The notes: a model not told the origin generated them from the letters alone. A stretch of DNA of 64,000 nucleotides from Pseudothioclava nitratireducens (GCF_029210495.1 NZ_JARGDK010000001.1:280010-344009); one strand, 5' to 3'. Shown: positions 27,866 to 37,868, counted from the first letter of the stretch. A program made the numbers and translations.

Positions 27866-28753
27866 ATGGCAGTCCTCGTCAATGAAAACACCAAGGTGAT
27901 CTGTCAGGGCTTCACCGGCTCGCAGGGCACGTTCCACTCCGAGCAGGCGATTGCCTACGGCACCAAGATGGTCGGCGGCGTGACCCCCGGCAAAGGCGGC
28001 ACCAGCCACCTGAACCTGCCGGTGTTCAACTCGGTCCACGAAGCGAAACACGTGACCGGCGCCAACGCGACCGCGATCTACGTGCCCCCGCCCTTCGCGG
28101 CCGACTCGATCCTCGAGGCCATCGACGCCGAGATGGAACTGATCGTCTGCATCACCGAGGGCATCCCGGTCCTCGACATGATGAAGGTGAAGCGCGCGCT
28201 GATGGACAGCAAATCGCGCCTGATCGGGCCGAACTGCCCGGGCATCATCACCCCGGACGCGTGCAAGATCGGCATCATGCCGGGCCACATCCACAAGCGC
28301 GGCTCCTGTGGCGTCGTCTCGCGCTCGGGCACGCTGACCTATGAGGCCGTGAAGCAGACCACCGACCTCGGCCTCGGCCAGTCCTCGGCCGTCGGCATCG
28401 GCGGCGACCCGATCAAAGGCACCGAGCATATCGACGTGCTCGACATGTTCCTCGACGATCCGGAAACCACCTCGATCATCATGATCGGTGAAATCGGCGG
28501 CACTGCCGAAGAGGAAGCCGCGGAATTCCTCGCCGAGCAACGCAAGAAAGGCCGCTGGAAGCCGACCGCTGGCTTCATCGCGGGCCGCACGGCCCCTCCG
28601 GGCCGCCGCATGGGCCACGCGGGCGCAATCGTCGCCGGCGGCAAAGGCGATGCGGAGAGCAAGATCGAAGCCATGAAATCGGCGGGCATCGTGGTCGCCG
28701 AAAGCCCCGCGCATCTCGGCGAAGCCGTGATGAAGGCGATCAAGGGCGCATGA
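27866..28753 (+). CDS. sucD: succinyl-CoA synthetase alpha subunit
   Basis: This 295-residue subunit binds CoA and carries the phosphohistidine. The CoA loop is [15 protein letters not shown] near residue 14, and the phosphorylated His is in [13 protein letters not shown] near residue 250. With SucC it makes ATP or GTP from succinyl-CoA. It is followed by a hairpin and a 265-base gap before two lipoprotein genes. Confidence 0.98.
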   Translation: MAVLVNENTKVICQGFTGSQGTFHSEQAIAYGTKMVGGVTPGKGGTSHLNLPVFNSVHEAKHVTGANATAIYVPPPFAADSILEAIDAEMELIVCITEGIPVLDMMKVKRALMDSKSRLIGPNCPGIITPDACKIGIMPGHIHKRGSCGVVSRSGTLTYEAVKQTTDLGLGQSSAVGIGGDPIKGTEHIDVLDMFLDDPETTSIIMIGEIGGTAEEEAAEFLAEQRKKGRWKPTAGFIAGRTAPPGRRMGHAGAIVAGGKGDAESKIEAMKSAGIVVAESPAHLGEAVMKAIKGA

Positions 28754-28760
28754 CATCTGC

Positions 28761-28782
28761 GGGGGCGGTTCACGCCGCCCCC
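28761..28782 (+). promoter_or_regulatory. GC-rich hairpin after sucD without T-run
   Basis: GGGGGCGG-TTCACG-CCGCCCCC is a perfect 8-bp stem starting eight bases after the sucD stop. It has no U-tract, so it may protect the sucCD message or attenuate read-through rather than terminate. The remaining gap to 29018 shows no convincing gene. Confidence 0.5.
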
Positions 28783-29018
28783 ACCCCTTCGGCGCCACGC
28801 GCGCGCCTCTCGCAAGAGCAAATCAGAGACCGGCCCCCTCTGCTTTGCCCTTTCGAGCCAAGCTCGGAAGACACCGGCAAGCCGCCGGCCATGGAGTGCG
28901 TTTGATGACGGCCAATATGACCGACAGACCCGCAAAGGCGTGCCGCAGGGCGCGCGGGTCCGTGCGCTCCGTGCCCACCCGGCTGTCGGCCTTTTTGGCA
29001 CGATCGGGGGAGGATCGA

Positions 29019-29372
29019 ATGACCAGCACATTTAGCGACGCAAAACCGTTTGCCGCTTTGGCCTGCGCCGTGGCGCTCGCCGCCTGTTCGGGTGCGCAAT
29101 CCGGCGGCACTCCGCCCAGCCTGATCTATGCCGCCAATGGCCCCGCGCCGGTCAGCTCGACCGACACTCCCGCGCATGTCGGCATCGTCGTCGTCGATCC
29201 GGTGACCGGCCAGACCGCCTTCACCACCAACCGTCAGCTCACCCCGGAGGAACAGCTCCGCGTCGCCGCCCAGCACTGCCACGGCCTCGGCAAGACGCTC
29301 TCGGGGGCCGATCTTGGCCGAACCTCTGTGGTCGGTGGTCAGGGGACCACCACCCAGGCCATGTGCCAGTAA
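29019..29372 (+). CDS. small two-cysteine lipoprotein between sucD and sucA (first)
   Basis: This 117-residue protein has lipobox LAAC (Cys23). The mature part has two Cys (AQHCHGLG and TTQAMCQ at the very end). I chose the ATG at 29019 because GGGGGAGGATCGA lies just upstream and it gives a clean signal peptide; a longer ORF from 28845 lacks these. The segment HVGIVVVDPVTGQTAFTTNR is beta-rich. No known family. It resembles the small lipoproteins of the sdh operon in layout but not clearly in sequence. Confidence 0.72.
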   Translation: MTSTFSDAKPFAALACAVALAACSGAQSGGTPPSLIYAANGPAPVSSTDTPAHVGIVVVDPVTGQTAFTTNRQLTPEEQLRVAAQHCHGLGKTLSGADLGRTSVVGGQGTTTQAMCQ

Positions 29373-29386
29373 GCGGAGCCGCACCG

Positions 29387-29788
29387 ATGCGCCGCTTGTA
29401 CCCCGCCCTGGCCCTGATCGGCACCGCGTTTGTCGCGGGCTGTGATGGCGCCCCGCTCCAAGGCCGCACTGACGGGCCGGTCGCCTATACCAAGTCGACC
29501 TACACCTCGTCCTACGGCAAACCCGCCGCCGCTGGTCCCGCACCGGCCCTCGCTCAACCCGGAGCGATGAGCATGGACGAGATCCGACGCTCCGCGCCGG
29601 GCCTTGCGCGCGCAATCGAGGCGAACCCTTCAAATGCCGAGATCGAAGCCCGTCTCAAGGGCAAGGACCTCACCCAGATGACCGAGGACGAGATCGGCCT
29701 CATGTCGCTCGCCATGGCCCGCGATATCTGCGGCGTGGCGCCCGACGCCCGGATCGATGCCTCGACGCAATGCAACCTCGCGCCCTGA
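29387..29788 (+). CDS. small two-cysteine lipoprotein between sucD and sucA (second)
   Basis: This 133-residue protein has lipobox VAGC (Cys19) and two later Cys near the C terminus (RDICGVAP, STQCNLAP). A disordered Ala/Pro stretch (about 45-65) precedes a helical domain with MTEDEIGLMSLAMARD. It follows the first lipoprotein gene by 14 bases and sucA begins 49 bases after it. Function is unknown. Confidence 0.72.
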   Translation: MRRLYPALALIGTAFVAGCDGAPLQGRTDGPVAYTKSTYTSSYGKPAAAGPAPALAQPGAMSMDEIRRSAPGLARAIEANPSNAEIEARLKGKDLTQMTEDEIGLMSLAMARDICGVAPDARIDASTQCNLAP

Positions 29789-29837
29789 CAAGGGCCCGGA
29801 TGAACACAGACACGCTCAGACGCCTCAAGGTGATATC

Positions 29838-32807
29838 ATGAACGACCAATCTCCGAACGACCAGTTCCAAGCGTCGTCCTTCCTGCAAGGGCATAACGCC
29901 GAATATGTTGAACAGCTCTACGCGCGCTTTGCCGCCGACCCGACCTCGGTCGACGATGCCTGGGCCGCGTTCTTCGCCTCGCTGGGCGATATCGAGACCG
30001 ACGTGAAGAAATCGGCTGCCGGCGCAAGCTGGGACCGCGCCGACTGGCCGCCCGCGCCCGCCGATGACATGACCGGCGCGCTCACCGGCGAATGGCCGGT
30101 GGTGCCCGCCAAGGAAGGCAAGGCCGCAGGCGACAAGATCAAGGCCAAAGCCGCCGAGAAAGGCGTCGAGGTCTCGGACGAGGCGGTCAAACGCGCCGTG
30201 CTCGACAGTATCCGCGCGCTGATGATCATCCGCGCCTACCGGATTCGCGGCCACCTGATCGCCGATCTCGACCCGCTGCGGATGGCCGAGCGCACCCCGC
30301 ACCCGGAGCTTGAGCCGAAATCCTACGGCTTCACCGAGGCCGACATGGACCGCCCGATCTTCATCGACAACGTTCTGGGTCTCCAGATCGCGTCGATGCG
30401 CCAGATCATCGACATCGTGAAGCGCACCTATTGCGGCACCTTCGCGCTACAATACATGCACATCTCGAACCCCGATGAGGCCGCATGGCTCAAGGAGCGG
30501 ATCGAGGGGTATGGCAAGGAAATCACCTTCACCCGTGAGGGCCGCCGCGCGATCCTGAACAAGCTGGTCGAGGCCGAGGGCTTCGAAAAGTTCCTCCATG
30601 TGAAATACATGGGCACCAAGCGTTTCGGCCTCGATGGCGGTGAGGCGCTGATCCCGGCGATGGAGCAGATCATCAAGCGGGGCGGCAGCCTTGGCCTCAA
30701 GGAGATCGTGATCGGCATGCCGCACCGTGGCCGCCTCTCGGTTCTGGCCAACGTGATGTCGAAACCCTACCGCGCGATCTTCCACGAATTCCAGGGCGGC
30801 TCCTACAAGCCCGAGGACGTGGACGGTTCGGGCGACGTGAAATACCACCTCGGCGCCTCGTCGGACCGCGTGTTCGACGGCAACAAGGTCCACCTGTCGC
30901 TGACCGCCAACCCCTCGCACCTCGAGGCGGTGAACCCGGTCGTCCTCGGCAAGGTCCGCGCCAAGCAGGATCAGTTGAACGACACCGAAGAGCGGATGCA
31001 GGTTCTCCCGGTTCTGCTGCACGGGGATGCGGCCTTTGCCGGTCAGGGCGTCGTCGCGGAATGCTTCGGCCTCTCGGGCCTGCGCGGTCACCGCACCGGC
31101 GGCACCATCCATATCGTGGTGAACAACCAGATCGGCTTCACCACCGCGCCGCATTTCTCGCGCTCCTCGCCCTATCCGACCGACATCGCGCTCATGGTGG
31201 AAGCCCCGATCTTCCACGTGAACGGCGACGACCCGGAGGCTGTGGTCCACGCCGCCAAGGTGGCGATCGAGTTCCGCCAGAAGTTCCACAAAGACGTGGT
31301 CATCGACATGTTCTGCTATCGCCGCTTCGGTCACAACGAAGGCGACGAGCCCATGTTCACCAACCCGCAGATGTACAAACGCATCAAGGGCCACAAGACC
31401 ACGCTGCAACTCTATACCGAGCGTCTCGTCGCGGACGGTCTCATCCCCGAGGGCGAGATCGAGGACATGAAGGCCGCCTTCCAGGCGCACCTGAACGAAG
31501 AGTTCGAGATCGGCAAACAGTTCAAGCCGAACAAGGCCGACTGGCTCGATGGCCGCTGGTCGCATCTTGACCGCGAGAAGGAAGACTACGACGCGGGCGT
31601 GACCTCGGTCAGCCCCGCCACCTTCGCCGAAGTGGGCCGCGCGCTCTCGACGCCGCCGCAGAACTTCGACCTGCACAAGACCGTGGGCCGTCAGCTCGAG
31701 GCGAAAGCCAAGATGTTCGAGACCGGCAAGGGCTTCGACTGGGCGACCGCCGAGGCACTGGCCTTCGGCTCGCTCCTGACCGAAGGCTTCCCGGTCCGCC
31801 TCGCGGGTCAGGACTGTACCCGCGGCACGTTCAGCCAACGCCATTCGGGCCTGATCGACCAGACCTCCGAAGAGCGCTACTACCCGCTGAACAACATCAA
31901 GCCGGGTCAGGCGCGCTACGAGGTCATCGACTCGATGCTCTCCGAATACGCGGTGCTTGGCTTCGAATACGGCTACTCGCTGGCGGAACCGAACGCGCTC
32001 ACCCTCTGGGAAGCCCAGTTCGGCGACTTCGCCAACGGCGCGCAGATCATGTTCGACCAGTTCATCAACTCGGGCGAGCGTAAATGGCTGCGGATGTCGG
32101 GCCTTGTGTGCCTCTTGCCGCATGGCTTCGAAGGTCAGGGCCCCGAGCACAGCTCGGCCCGTCTCGAACGCTTCCTGCAACTCTCGGCAGAGGATAACTG
32201 GATCGTCGCCAACTGCTCGACGCCGGCGAACTACTTCCACATCCTGCGCCGTCAGATCCACCGCAACTTCCGCAAGCCGCTGATCCTGATGACGCCGAAA
32301 TCGCTCCTGCGTCACCCGCTCTGCACCTCGAAGGCTGAAGAGTTCACCACCGGCTCCTTCTTCCGCCGCGTGATGTGGGACGATGCCGACACCCAGCATC
32401 AGGGTAACTCGGAGTTCAAGCTGGCCGCCGACGACAAGATCAAGCGCGTCGTGATCTGCTCGGGCAAGGTCTATTACGACCTGCTCGCCGAGCGCGACGC
32501 CCGCGGTCTCGAGGATGTCTACATCCTGCGCCTCGAACAGTTCTACCCGTTCCCGGCGCATTCGATGGTCAAGGAACTCTCGCGCTTCAAGGGCGCCGAG
32601 ATCGTCTGGTGTCAGGAAGAGCCGAAGAACCAGGGCGCCTGGACCTTCGTCGAACCGAACATCGAATGGGTACTCGGCAAGATCGACGCCAAACACGGGC
32701 GCGCCCGCTACGCAGGCCGTGCCGCCTCGGCCTCGCCCGCGACGGGTCTGGCCAGCCGCCACAAGGCCGAGCAGGAAGCGCTCGTCCATGACGCATTGGA
32801 GGGTTGA
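29838..32807 (+). CDS. sucA: 2-oxoglutarate dehydrogenase E1 component
   Basis: E1 decarboxylates 2-oxoglutarate with thiamine diphosphate and passes the succinyl group to lipoate on E2. The 989-residue protein starts MNDQSPNDQFQASSFLQG. The ThDP/metal segment is HGDAAFAGQGVVAE...VVNNQIGFTT. The C-terminal transketolase region includes SQRHSGLIDQTSEERYYPLNN. The start at 29838 is preceded by AAGGTGAT. sucB follows after three bases. Confidence 0.98.
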   Translation: MNDQSPNDQFQASSFLQGHNAEYVEQLYARFAADPTSVDDAWAAFFASLGDIETDVKKSAAGASWDRADWPPAPADDMTGALTGEWPVVPAKEGKAAGDKIKAKAAEKGVEVSDEAVKRAVLDSIRALMIIRAYRIRGHLIADLDPLRMAERTPHPELEPKSYGFTEADMDRPIFIDNVLGLQIASMRQIIDIVKRTYCGTFALQYMHISNPDEAAWLKERIEGYGKEITFTREGRRAILNKLVEAEGFEKFLHVKYMGTKRFGLDGGEALIPAMEQIIKRGGSLGLKEIVIGMPHRGRLSVLANVMSKPYRAIFHEFQGGSYKPEDVDGSGDVKYHLGASSDRVFDGNKVHLSLTANPSHLEAVNPVVLGKVRAKQDQLNDTEERMQVLPVLLHGDAAFAGQGVVAECFGLSGLRGHRTGGTIHIVVNNQIGFTTAPHFSRSSPYPTDIALMVEAPIFHVNGDDPEAVVHAAKVAIEFRQKFHKDVVIDMFCYRRFGHNEGDEPMFTNPQMYKRIKGHKTTLQLYTERLVADGLIPEGEIEDMKAAFQAHLNEEFEIGKQFKPNKADWLDGRWSHLDREKEDYDAGVTSVSPATFAEVGRALSTPPQNFDLHKTVGRQLEAKAKMFETGKGFDWATAEALAFGSLLTEGFPVRLAGQDCTRGTFSQRHSGLIDQTSEERYYPLNNIKPGQARYEVIDSMLSEYAVLGFEYGYSLAEPNALTLWEAQFGDFANGAQIMFDQFINSGERKWLRMSGLVCLLPHGFEGQGPEHSSARLERFLQLSAEDNWIVANCSTPANYFHILRRQIHRNFRKPLILMTPKSLLRHPLCTSKAEEFTTGSFFRRVMWDDADTQHQGNSEFKLAADDKIKRVVICSGKVYYDLLAERDARGLEDVYILRLEQFYPFPAHSMVKELSRFKGAEIVWCQEEPKNQGAWTFVEPNIEWVLGKIDAKHGRARYAGRAASASPATGLASRHKAEQEALVHDALEG

Positions 32808-32810
32808 TAG

Positions 32811-34331
32811 ATGAGCACCGAAGTCCGCGTTCCCACGCTTGGCGAAAGCGTCTCCGAAGCCACCGTCGCCACCTGGTTCAAGAAGCCGGGTGACGCGGTC
32901 GCGCAGGATGAGATGCTGTGCGAGCTTGAAACCGACAAGGTGACCGTCGAAGTGCCCGCGCCCGCCGCTGGCACCCTCGCCGAGATCGTCGCCGCCGAAG
33001 GCGAGACGGTCGGTGTCGATGCCCTCCTTGCCATGATCACCGAAGCGGGCGCCGCCGCCGCGCCCGCCGCTCCGAAATCCGAAAATACCGGCGCCGCCGC
33101 AGCCGCGCCCCAATCCAATGAGGTCAAAATGACTGACGTTATGGTCCCCACGCTCGGCGAATCGGTGTCCGAGGCGACGGTTTCCACCTGGTTCAAGAAA
33201 GTCGGCGACACCGTCGCGCAGGACGAAATGCTCTGCGAGCTTGAAACCGATAAAGTCTCGGTCGAGGTTCCCTCGCCGGTCGCAGGCGTGCTGACCGAAA
33301 TCCTCGCCAAAGAGGGTGACACTGTCGACGCCACCGCCAAGCTCGCCGTGATCGCCGAAGGCGAAGGCGCCGCCGCCGCTGCCCCCGCAGCCGCCGCACC
33401 GGCCCCCGCCGCCGCTCCGGCCGCCTCGGGCGCCAAGGATGTCGAAGACGCACCCTCCGCCAAGAAGCTGATGGCCGAGAAGGGCATCGACCCGGCTTCG
33501 GTTCAGGGCTCGGGCAAAGACGGCCGCATCATGAAGGAAGACGTGGCGAATGCCGGTGCGAAAACCGCGCCTGCCGTGTCCATCGCGCCCGCCGCCGCCG
33601 CGCCGCGCGGCACGCCGAACCAGGAAGATGCCGCCCGCGAAGAGCGCGTGCGCATGACCAAGCTGCGCCAGACCATCGCCAAGCGCCTCAAGGACAGCCA
33701 GAACACCGCCGCCATGCTCACCACCTATAACGAGGTGGACATGACCGAGGTGATGGCGCTGCGCAACACCTACAAGGACGCCTTCGAGAAGAAGCACGGC
33801 GTGCGCATGGGCTTCATGTCCTTCTTCACCAAGGCCTGCTGCCACGCACTCAAGGAAGTGCCGGAAGTGAACGCCGAGATCGACGGCACCGACATCGTCT
33901 ACAAGAACTACGTCCACATGGGCGTGGCCGCGGGCACGCCCACCGGCCTCGTGGTTCCGGTGATCCGTGACGCCGACCAGATGTCCTTCGCCGAGATCGA
34001 GAAAGCCATCGCCGAGAAGGGCAAGCGCGCCCGTGACGGCAAGCTCTCGATGGCCGAGATGCAAGGCGGCACCTTCACCATCTCGAACGGTGGTGTCTAT
34101 GGCTCGCTGATGTCCTCGCCGATCCTCAACCCGCCGCAATCGGGTATCCTCGGCATGCACAAGATCCAGGACCGCCCGATGGTCATCAACGGCGAGATCA
34201 AGATCCGCCCGATGATGTATCTCGCGCTCTCCTACGATCACCGCATCGTCGACGGCAAAGGCGCCGTGACCTTCCTCGTGCGCGTCAAAGAGGCGCTGGA
34301 AGACCCGCGCCGCCTGCTGATGGATCTGTAA
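32811..34331 (+). CDS. sucB: 2-oxoglutarate dehydrogenase E2 component with two lipoyl domains
   Basis: This 506-residue dihydrolipoyl succinyltransferase has two lipoyl domains (about 1-77 and 105-182) with lipoylated Lys43 and Lys148, each in a DKV context. An Ala/Pro linker, an E3-binding domain (about 208-245) and the catalytic domain follow. The catalytic His-Asp motif is SYDHRIVDG near residue 476. Most SucB proteins have a single lipoyl domain, so the second is a tandem duplication. The two copies share [13 protein letters not shown] and the surrounding frame. Confidence 0.97.
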   Translation: MSTEVRVPTLGESVSEATVATWFKKPGDAVAQDEMLCELETDKVTVEVPAPAAGTLAEIVAAEGETVGVDALLAMITEAGAAAAPAAPKSENTGAAAAAPQSNEVKMTDVMVPTLGESVSEATVSTWFKKVGDTVAQDEMLCELETDKVSVEVPSPVAGVLTEILAKEGDTVDATAKLAVIAEGEGAAAAAPAAAAPAPAAAPAASGAKDVEDAPSAKKLMAEKGIDPASVQGSGKDGRIMKEDVANAGAKTAPAVSIAPAAAAPRGTPNQEDAAREERVRMTKLRQTIAKRLKDSQNTAAMLTTYNEVDMTEVMALRNTYKDAFEKKHGVRMGFMSFFTKACCHALKEVPEVNAEIDGTDIVYKNYVHMGVAAGTPTGLVVPVIRDADQMSFAEIEKAIAEKGKRARDGKLSMAEMQGGTFTISNGGVYGSLMSSPILNPPQSGILGMHKIQDRPMVINGEIKIRPMMYLALSYDHRIVDGKGAVTFLVRVKEALEDPRRLLMDL

Positions 34332-34459
34332 TCCGTTCTGCGCGCCCCCGGCCCCTCGTGGGTCGCGGGGCGCGCGCCCTCTCACACTGACGCGCCTCGG
34401 CCCGCTTCGGGCCCGCCCTGCCCCAAGATGTGACGCGGTGGCGATCTGGCGGAAATCTG

Positions 34460-34496
34460 GCTGAAAACCAGCTGAAAACCAGCTTTTGATTTCAGC
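34460..34496 (+). repeat. tandem 11-bp repeat and matching inverted segment before lpd
   Basis: GCTGAAAACCA is repeated exactly at 34460-34470 and 34471-34481. TTTCAGC at 34490-34496 can pair with the GCTGAAA of either copy, giving two alternative hairpins 24 bases before the lpd start. The 188-base sucB-lpd gap contains no gene. Confidence 0.5.
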
Positions 34497-34519
34497 CTCG
34501 AAGCAAAGGACGAAACACC

Positions 34520-35908
34520 ATGGCAGATTTTGATGTGATCGTGATCGGCGGCGGCCCGGGCGGCTATGTCTGCGCCATCCGCTGCGCCCAGCTCGGGCTG
34601 AAAACCGCCTGCGTCGAAGGGCGTGACGCGCTCGGCGGCACCTGCCTCAACGTGGGCTGCATCCCCTCCAAGGCGCTGCTGAACGCGACCCACCAGCTCC
34701 ACGAGGCAGAGCACAACTTTGCCAAGATGGGCCTCAAGGGCAAAAGCCCCTCGGTCGACTGGAAACAGATGCAAGCCTATAAGGATGATGTCATCGGCGG
34801 CAACACCAAGGGCATCGAATTCCTCTTTAAAAAGAACAAGGTAACCTGGCTCAAAGGCTGGGGCTCGATCCCCGCGGCTGGTCAGGTCAAGGTCGGTGAC
34901 GAAGTCCACTCGGCCAAGAAGATCATCGTTGCGACCGGCTCGGAACCGGCCTCGCTGCCCGGCATCGAGATCGACGAAAAGACCGTCGTGACCTCGACCG
35001 GCGCGCTCTCGCTGCCCAAGATCCCGAAGTCGATGGTGGTGATCGGCGCAGGCGTGATCGGCCTCGAAATGGGCTCGGTCTACGCGCGCCTCGGCGCCGA
35101 TGTGACCGTGGTCGAATATCTCGACGCGATCACCCCCGGCATGGATGGCGAGATCGCCAAGAGCTTCCAGAAGATCCTTCAGAAACAGGGCCTTAAGTTC
35201 GTCCTCGGCGCCGCCGTCCAAGGCGTTTCGACCGCCAAGGGCAAGGCCACCGTCAGCTACAAGCTGCGCAAGGACGACTCGGATGCGACGCTTGACGCAG
35301 AGGTCGTGCTCGTCGCCACCGGCCGCAAACCCTATACCGATGGCCTCGGCCTCGAAGCGCTCGGCGTCGAGATGCTGCCGCGCGGTCAGATCAAAACCGA
35401 CGCACATTGGCAAACCTCGGTCCCCGGCATCTACGCGATCGGCGACGCGATCACCGGCCCGATGCTCGCCCATAAGGCCGAGGACGAAGGCATGGCGGTG
35501 GCCGAAGTGGTCGCCGGCAAGCATGGCCATGTGAACTACGACGTGATCCCCGGCGTGATCTACACCACCCCCGAGGTCGCCTCCGTCGGCAAAACCGAAG
35601 AGGTGCTCAAGCAAGAGGGCCGCGCCTACAAGGTCGGCAAGTTCTCCTTCATGGGCAACGGCCGCGCCAAGGCCGTGTTCCAGGCGGATGGCTTCGTCAA
35701 GCTGATCGTCGATGCGGCCACCGATCGCATCCTCGGCTGCCATATCATCGGCCCGGCAGCTGGCGACATGATCCACGAAATCTGCGTCGCGATGGAATTC
35801 GGTGCCTCGGCACAGGACATCGCGCTGACCTGCCACGCACACCCGACCTATTCCGAGGCCGTGCGCGAGGCCGCGCTCGCCTGTGGCGACGGTGCGATCC
35901 ACGCCTGA
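34520..35908 (+). CDS. lpdA: dihydrolipoyl dehydrogenase
   Basis: E3 reoxidises dihydrolipoamide with NAD and FAD. The 462-residue protein has the FAD fold [18 protein letters not shown]. The redox-active disulfide is [20 protein letters not shown] fold ([20 protein letters not shown]) is near residue 172, and the C-terminal His-Glu pair is in [10 protein letters not shown]. It is 188 bases after sucB, in the same direction, so it may be co-transcribed or have its own promoter. A terminator follows. Confidence 0.98.
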   Translation: MADFDVIVIGGGPGGYVCAIRCAQLGLKTACVEGRDALGGTCLNVGCIPSKALLNATHQLHEAEHNFAKMGLKGKSPSVDWKQMQAYKDDVIGGNTKGIEFLFKKNKVTWLKGWGSIPAAGQVKVGDEVHSAKKIIVATGSEPASLPGIEIDEKTVVTSTGALSLPKIPKSMVVIGAGVIGLEMGSVYARLGADVTVVEYLDAITPGMDGEIAKSFQKILQKQGLKFVLGAAVQGVSTAKGKATVSYKLRKDDSDATLDAEVVLVATGRKPYTDGLGLEALGVEMLPRGQIKTDAHWQTSVPGIYAIGDAITGPMLAHKAEDEGMAVAEVVAGKHGHVNYDVIPGVIYTTPEVASVGKTEEVLKQEGRAYKVGKFSFMGNGRAKAVFQADGFVKLIVDAATDRILGCHIIGPAAGDMIHEICVAMEFGASAQDIALTCHAHPTYSEAVREAALACGDGAIHA

Positions 35909-35930
35909 TTTCTGTCATCAAATCAATGAC

Positions 35931-35958
35931 AAAGGGCGGCCCGTGCGGTCGCCCTTTT
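35931..35958 (+). terminator. intrinsic terminator of the suc-lpd block
   Basis: AAAGGGCG and CGCCCTTT (35931-35938 and 35950-35957) form a hairpin with a TTT tail, 22 bases past the lpd stop. Confidence 0.85.
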
Positions 35959-35972
35959 CGCTTTCATCAAAC

Positions 35973-36022
35973 CTGAAATACTCCGGGGGAATTGGCCGCA
36001 GGCCAAGGGGGCAGAGCCCCTC
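35973..36022. repeat. composite intergenic palindrome, copy 4 (right half only)
   Basis: GAAATACTCCGGGGGA, a GGCC/GGCC stem and GGGGGCAGAGCCCC match the right half of copies 2 and 3. It lies between the convergent lpd and GntR genes. Confidence 0.65.
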
Positions 36023-36670
36023 TTACCCCGCCAGATGCCGCAGCCCGTGGGTCACATCGGCGCGCACCGCAAGCCGCAACGCCGGCTCGTCCCCGGCCCG
36101 CAGCGCGGTCAGGATCATGCGATGATGGCGCGGCGGTTCATTGCGCGATACGCGGTTGTAGAGCGCCCGCATCGTCGGCCCAAGCTGCAGCCAGACCGTC
36201 TCGATCACCGCCAGCATCGCGGGCGCCTGCGCGCGCAGATAGAGCGTGCGGTGGAACTCCAGATTGGTGCGGATATAGCTCACCGGGTCCTGCTTCGCCA
36301 CGGCCTCGGCATTGGCGGTATTGATCGCCGCCAGCCGGTCGATCAGCGCAAGGTGCGCGCGCGGCAAGGCCCGCGCCGCCAGCTCCGGCTCGATGAGCGC
36401 CCGCAGCGCCGCCAGCTCCTCGATCCGCTCGTTGGACAGCTCCGGCGTCCCGACCCGCCCCGACGAGGACAGCATCAAGGCGCCCTCCGCCACCAGCCGC
36501 CGCAAGGCCTCGCGCGCGGGCGTCATCGACACCCCATATTGCTTGCCCAAGCCCCGCAGTGTCAGCGCCTGTCCCGGCTGAATCTCGCCATGCATGATCT
36601 GCTGGCGCAGCGTGCGATAGAGCCGGTCATGCGCGGCGGTTTCTATGGGACGGGTGGTAAGCGTTGTCAT
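36023..36670 (-). CDS. GntR family regulator, FCD subfamily (candidate TCA-cycle regulator)
   Basis: This 215-residue protein has an N-terminal winged helix (about 10-75; LTLRGLGKQYGVSMTPAREALRRLVAEGALM) and an FCD ligand domain with FHRTLY and HHRMILTALRAGD, likely to bind metal and an organic acid. I chose the ATG at 36670. An in-frame TTG at 36706 would put the operator inside the gene. TTTGTGATCACAAA sits eight bases upstream (36678-36691), the same dyad that is paired upstream of sdhC and sucC. It is probably autoregulated. Control of the TCA genes is my inference. The ligand is unknown. Confidence 0.88.
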   Translation of the reverse strand: MTTLTTRPIETAAHDRLYRTLRQQIMHGEIQPGQALTLRGLGKQYGVSMTPAREALRRLVAEGALMLSSSGRVGTPELSNERIEELAALRALIEPELAARALPRAHLALIDRLAAINTANAEAVAKQDPVSYIRTNLEFHRTLYLRAQAPAMLAVIETVWLQLGPTMRALYNRVSRNEPPRHHRMILTALRAGDEPALRLAVRADVTHGLRHLAG

Positions 36671-36677
36671 AGCGGCA

Positions 36678-36691
36678 TTTGTGATCACAAA
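36678..36691. promoter_or_regulatory. TTTGTGATCACAAA operator at the GntR gene start
   Basis: This perfect 14-bp palindrome is identical to the upstream sdhC site. Its centre is about 14 bases before the start codon, a place where a repressor would block initiation. It is present as a single copy here, unlike the pairs at sdhC and sucC. Confidence 0.75.
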
Positions 36692-36702
36692 CGCGTCTTG
36701 CG

Positions 36703-37482
36703 TCAATCACGAAAGCGGATCGCCTGAAGCCGCCCACCCTCGCGCTTGAGCCACGCCCGCTCGGCGCGGAAGCTCGGTCGCAGATGCTCGACGACCGCCC
36801 AGAAGGCGGGCGAGTGGTTCATCTCTGCCAGATGCGCGACCTCATGCGCGGCAACATAGTCCAGCACCGCGGGCGGCGCCATGATCAGCCGCCAGCTATA
36901 GCTGAGCGAGCCGTCATGGCTGCACGAGCCCCAGCGCGAGCGCGTGTCGCGCAGTGTGATCCGCCGGATCGGGCGGGCGATCTGCGCGGCATAGGCTTCG
37001 CTGGCCGCTTGCAGCCGTTGCCGGGCGGCGAGCTTCAGAAATGCCTCCAGACTGCCGCCCAGCCGCTCCGGGTTCTGCGGCACGAACACCACCTCTCCCT
37101 CGATCCGGGGCGCGCGCAGCGCGGCGGGCGTGATCGTCAACTCGCGCCCCTCATAGGGCAGCAGGCCCCCGAACGTCACCCTCTGCACTGGGGAGATCTG
37201 CGCCAATTGCCGCGCGAGCCAGTCCGCCTGCGACTGCGCAAAGGCGATCCCGTCAGCCTCGGAGGCAAAGCGCGGCAGGGTCAGCGTCACCGCCCCGTCA
37301 AGGCGCGACACCCTCAGACTGTAGCGCCGCGCCCGCGCCGAGCGACGCAGAACCAGCGGCACCTCGCGCCGGTCCGGCAGCGACAGGATCGGGGGTTTGG
37401 CGGGGCTCAGGGTGGTCTCCGAAAGATGAATTGCGGCTTTGGCACGGCTTGCGGCCAGCGAGAGCGAGAAAGGCTTTGACAC
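36703..37482 (-). CDS. YgjP/SprT-like (DUF45) zinc metallopeptidase
   Basis: This protein of about 259 residues has the zinc motif HEVAHLAEMNHSPAFW near residue 210, which gives HExxH with a downstream His. It also has the family segment LRDTRSRWGSCSHDGSLSYSWRL. The fold is that of YgjP-type peptidases of unknown substrate. The start is a GTG at 37482. It is weakly supported and a later start is possible. It is adjacent to and upstream of the GntR gene but the two are probably independent. Confidence 0.82.
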   Translation of the reverse strand: MSKPFSLSLAASRAKAAIHLSETTLSPAKPPILSLPDRREVPLVLRRSARARRYSLRVSRLDGAVTLTLPRFASEADGIAFAQSQADWLARQLAQISPVQRVTFGGLLPYEGRELTITPAALRAPRIEGEVVFVPQNPERLGGSLEAFLKLAARQRLQAASEAYAAQIARPIRRITLRDTRSRWGSCSHDGSLSYSWRLIMAPPAVLDYVAAHEVAHLAEMNHSPAFWAVVEHLRPSFRAERAWLKREGGRLQAIRFRD

Positions 37483-37541
37483 CCCGCAACCAGTATGGCA
37501 GTTGGCTGCGACTCTGATGAGAGCGATGCTAGGAGAATTCC

Positions 37542-37868
37542 ATGCCCAAAGAGGAATGGGGCGTCAAGCGCCTCTGCCCGCATTGCGCGAGCCGGTTCTA
37601 CGATCTGAACAAAGACCCGATGACCTGCCCCGTCTGCGCGAACAGCTTCACGCTCGAAAGCCTGACCGAAGGCCGTAGCCGCGTGATCAGCTCCGAAAAG
37701 ACCAGCAAGACGTCGCAGGTCGATGTTGACGATCTGAACGATGCGGACGATCTCGACGACGATTCCGGCGACGTGGATCTGGACGACGATCTGCTCGAGG
37801 ATGACGACGACGATAACGTCTCGCTCGACGAAATCGCCGATGTGAGCAAGGAGGATGAGGACAACTAA
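37542..37868 (+). CDS. TIGR02300 family protein (zinc-ribbon plus acidic tail)
   Basis: This 108-residue protein has a CPHC...CPVC zinc ribbon near residues 12-32 with FYDLNKDPMTCP. A highly acidic tail rich in Asp (about 58-108) follows. The family is conserved in alphaproteobacteria and its function is not known to me. The acidic tail suggests a protein- or nucleic-acid-binding role. A hairpin terminator follows at 37894. Confidence 0.85.
   Translation: MPKEEWGVKRLCPHCASRFYDLNKDPMTCPVCANSFTLESLTEGRSRVISSEKTSKTSQVDVDDLNDADDLDDDSGDVDLDDDLLEDDDDDNVSLDEIADVSKEDEDN

Noticed and set aside
30447-34385. A 1312-codon minus-strand open frame opposite sucA and sucB
   Set aside because: It lies wholly opposite two certain genes and has biased Val/Asp/His/Arg composition; it is a codon-bias artefact.
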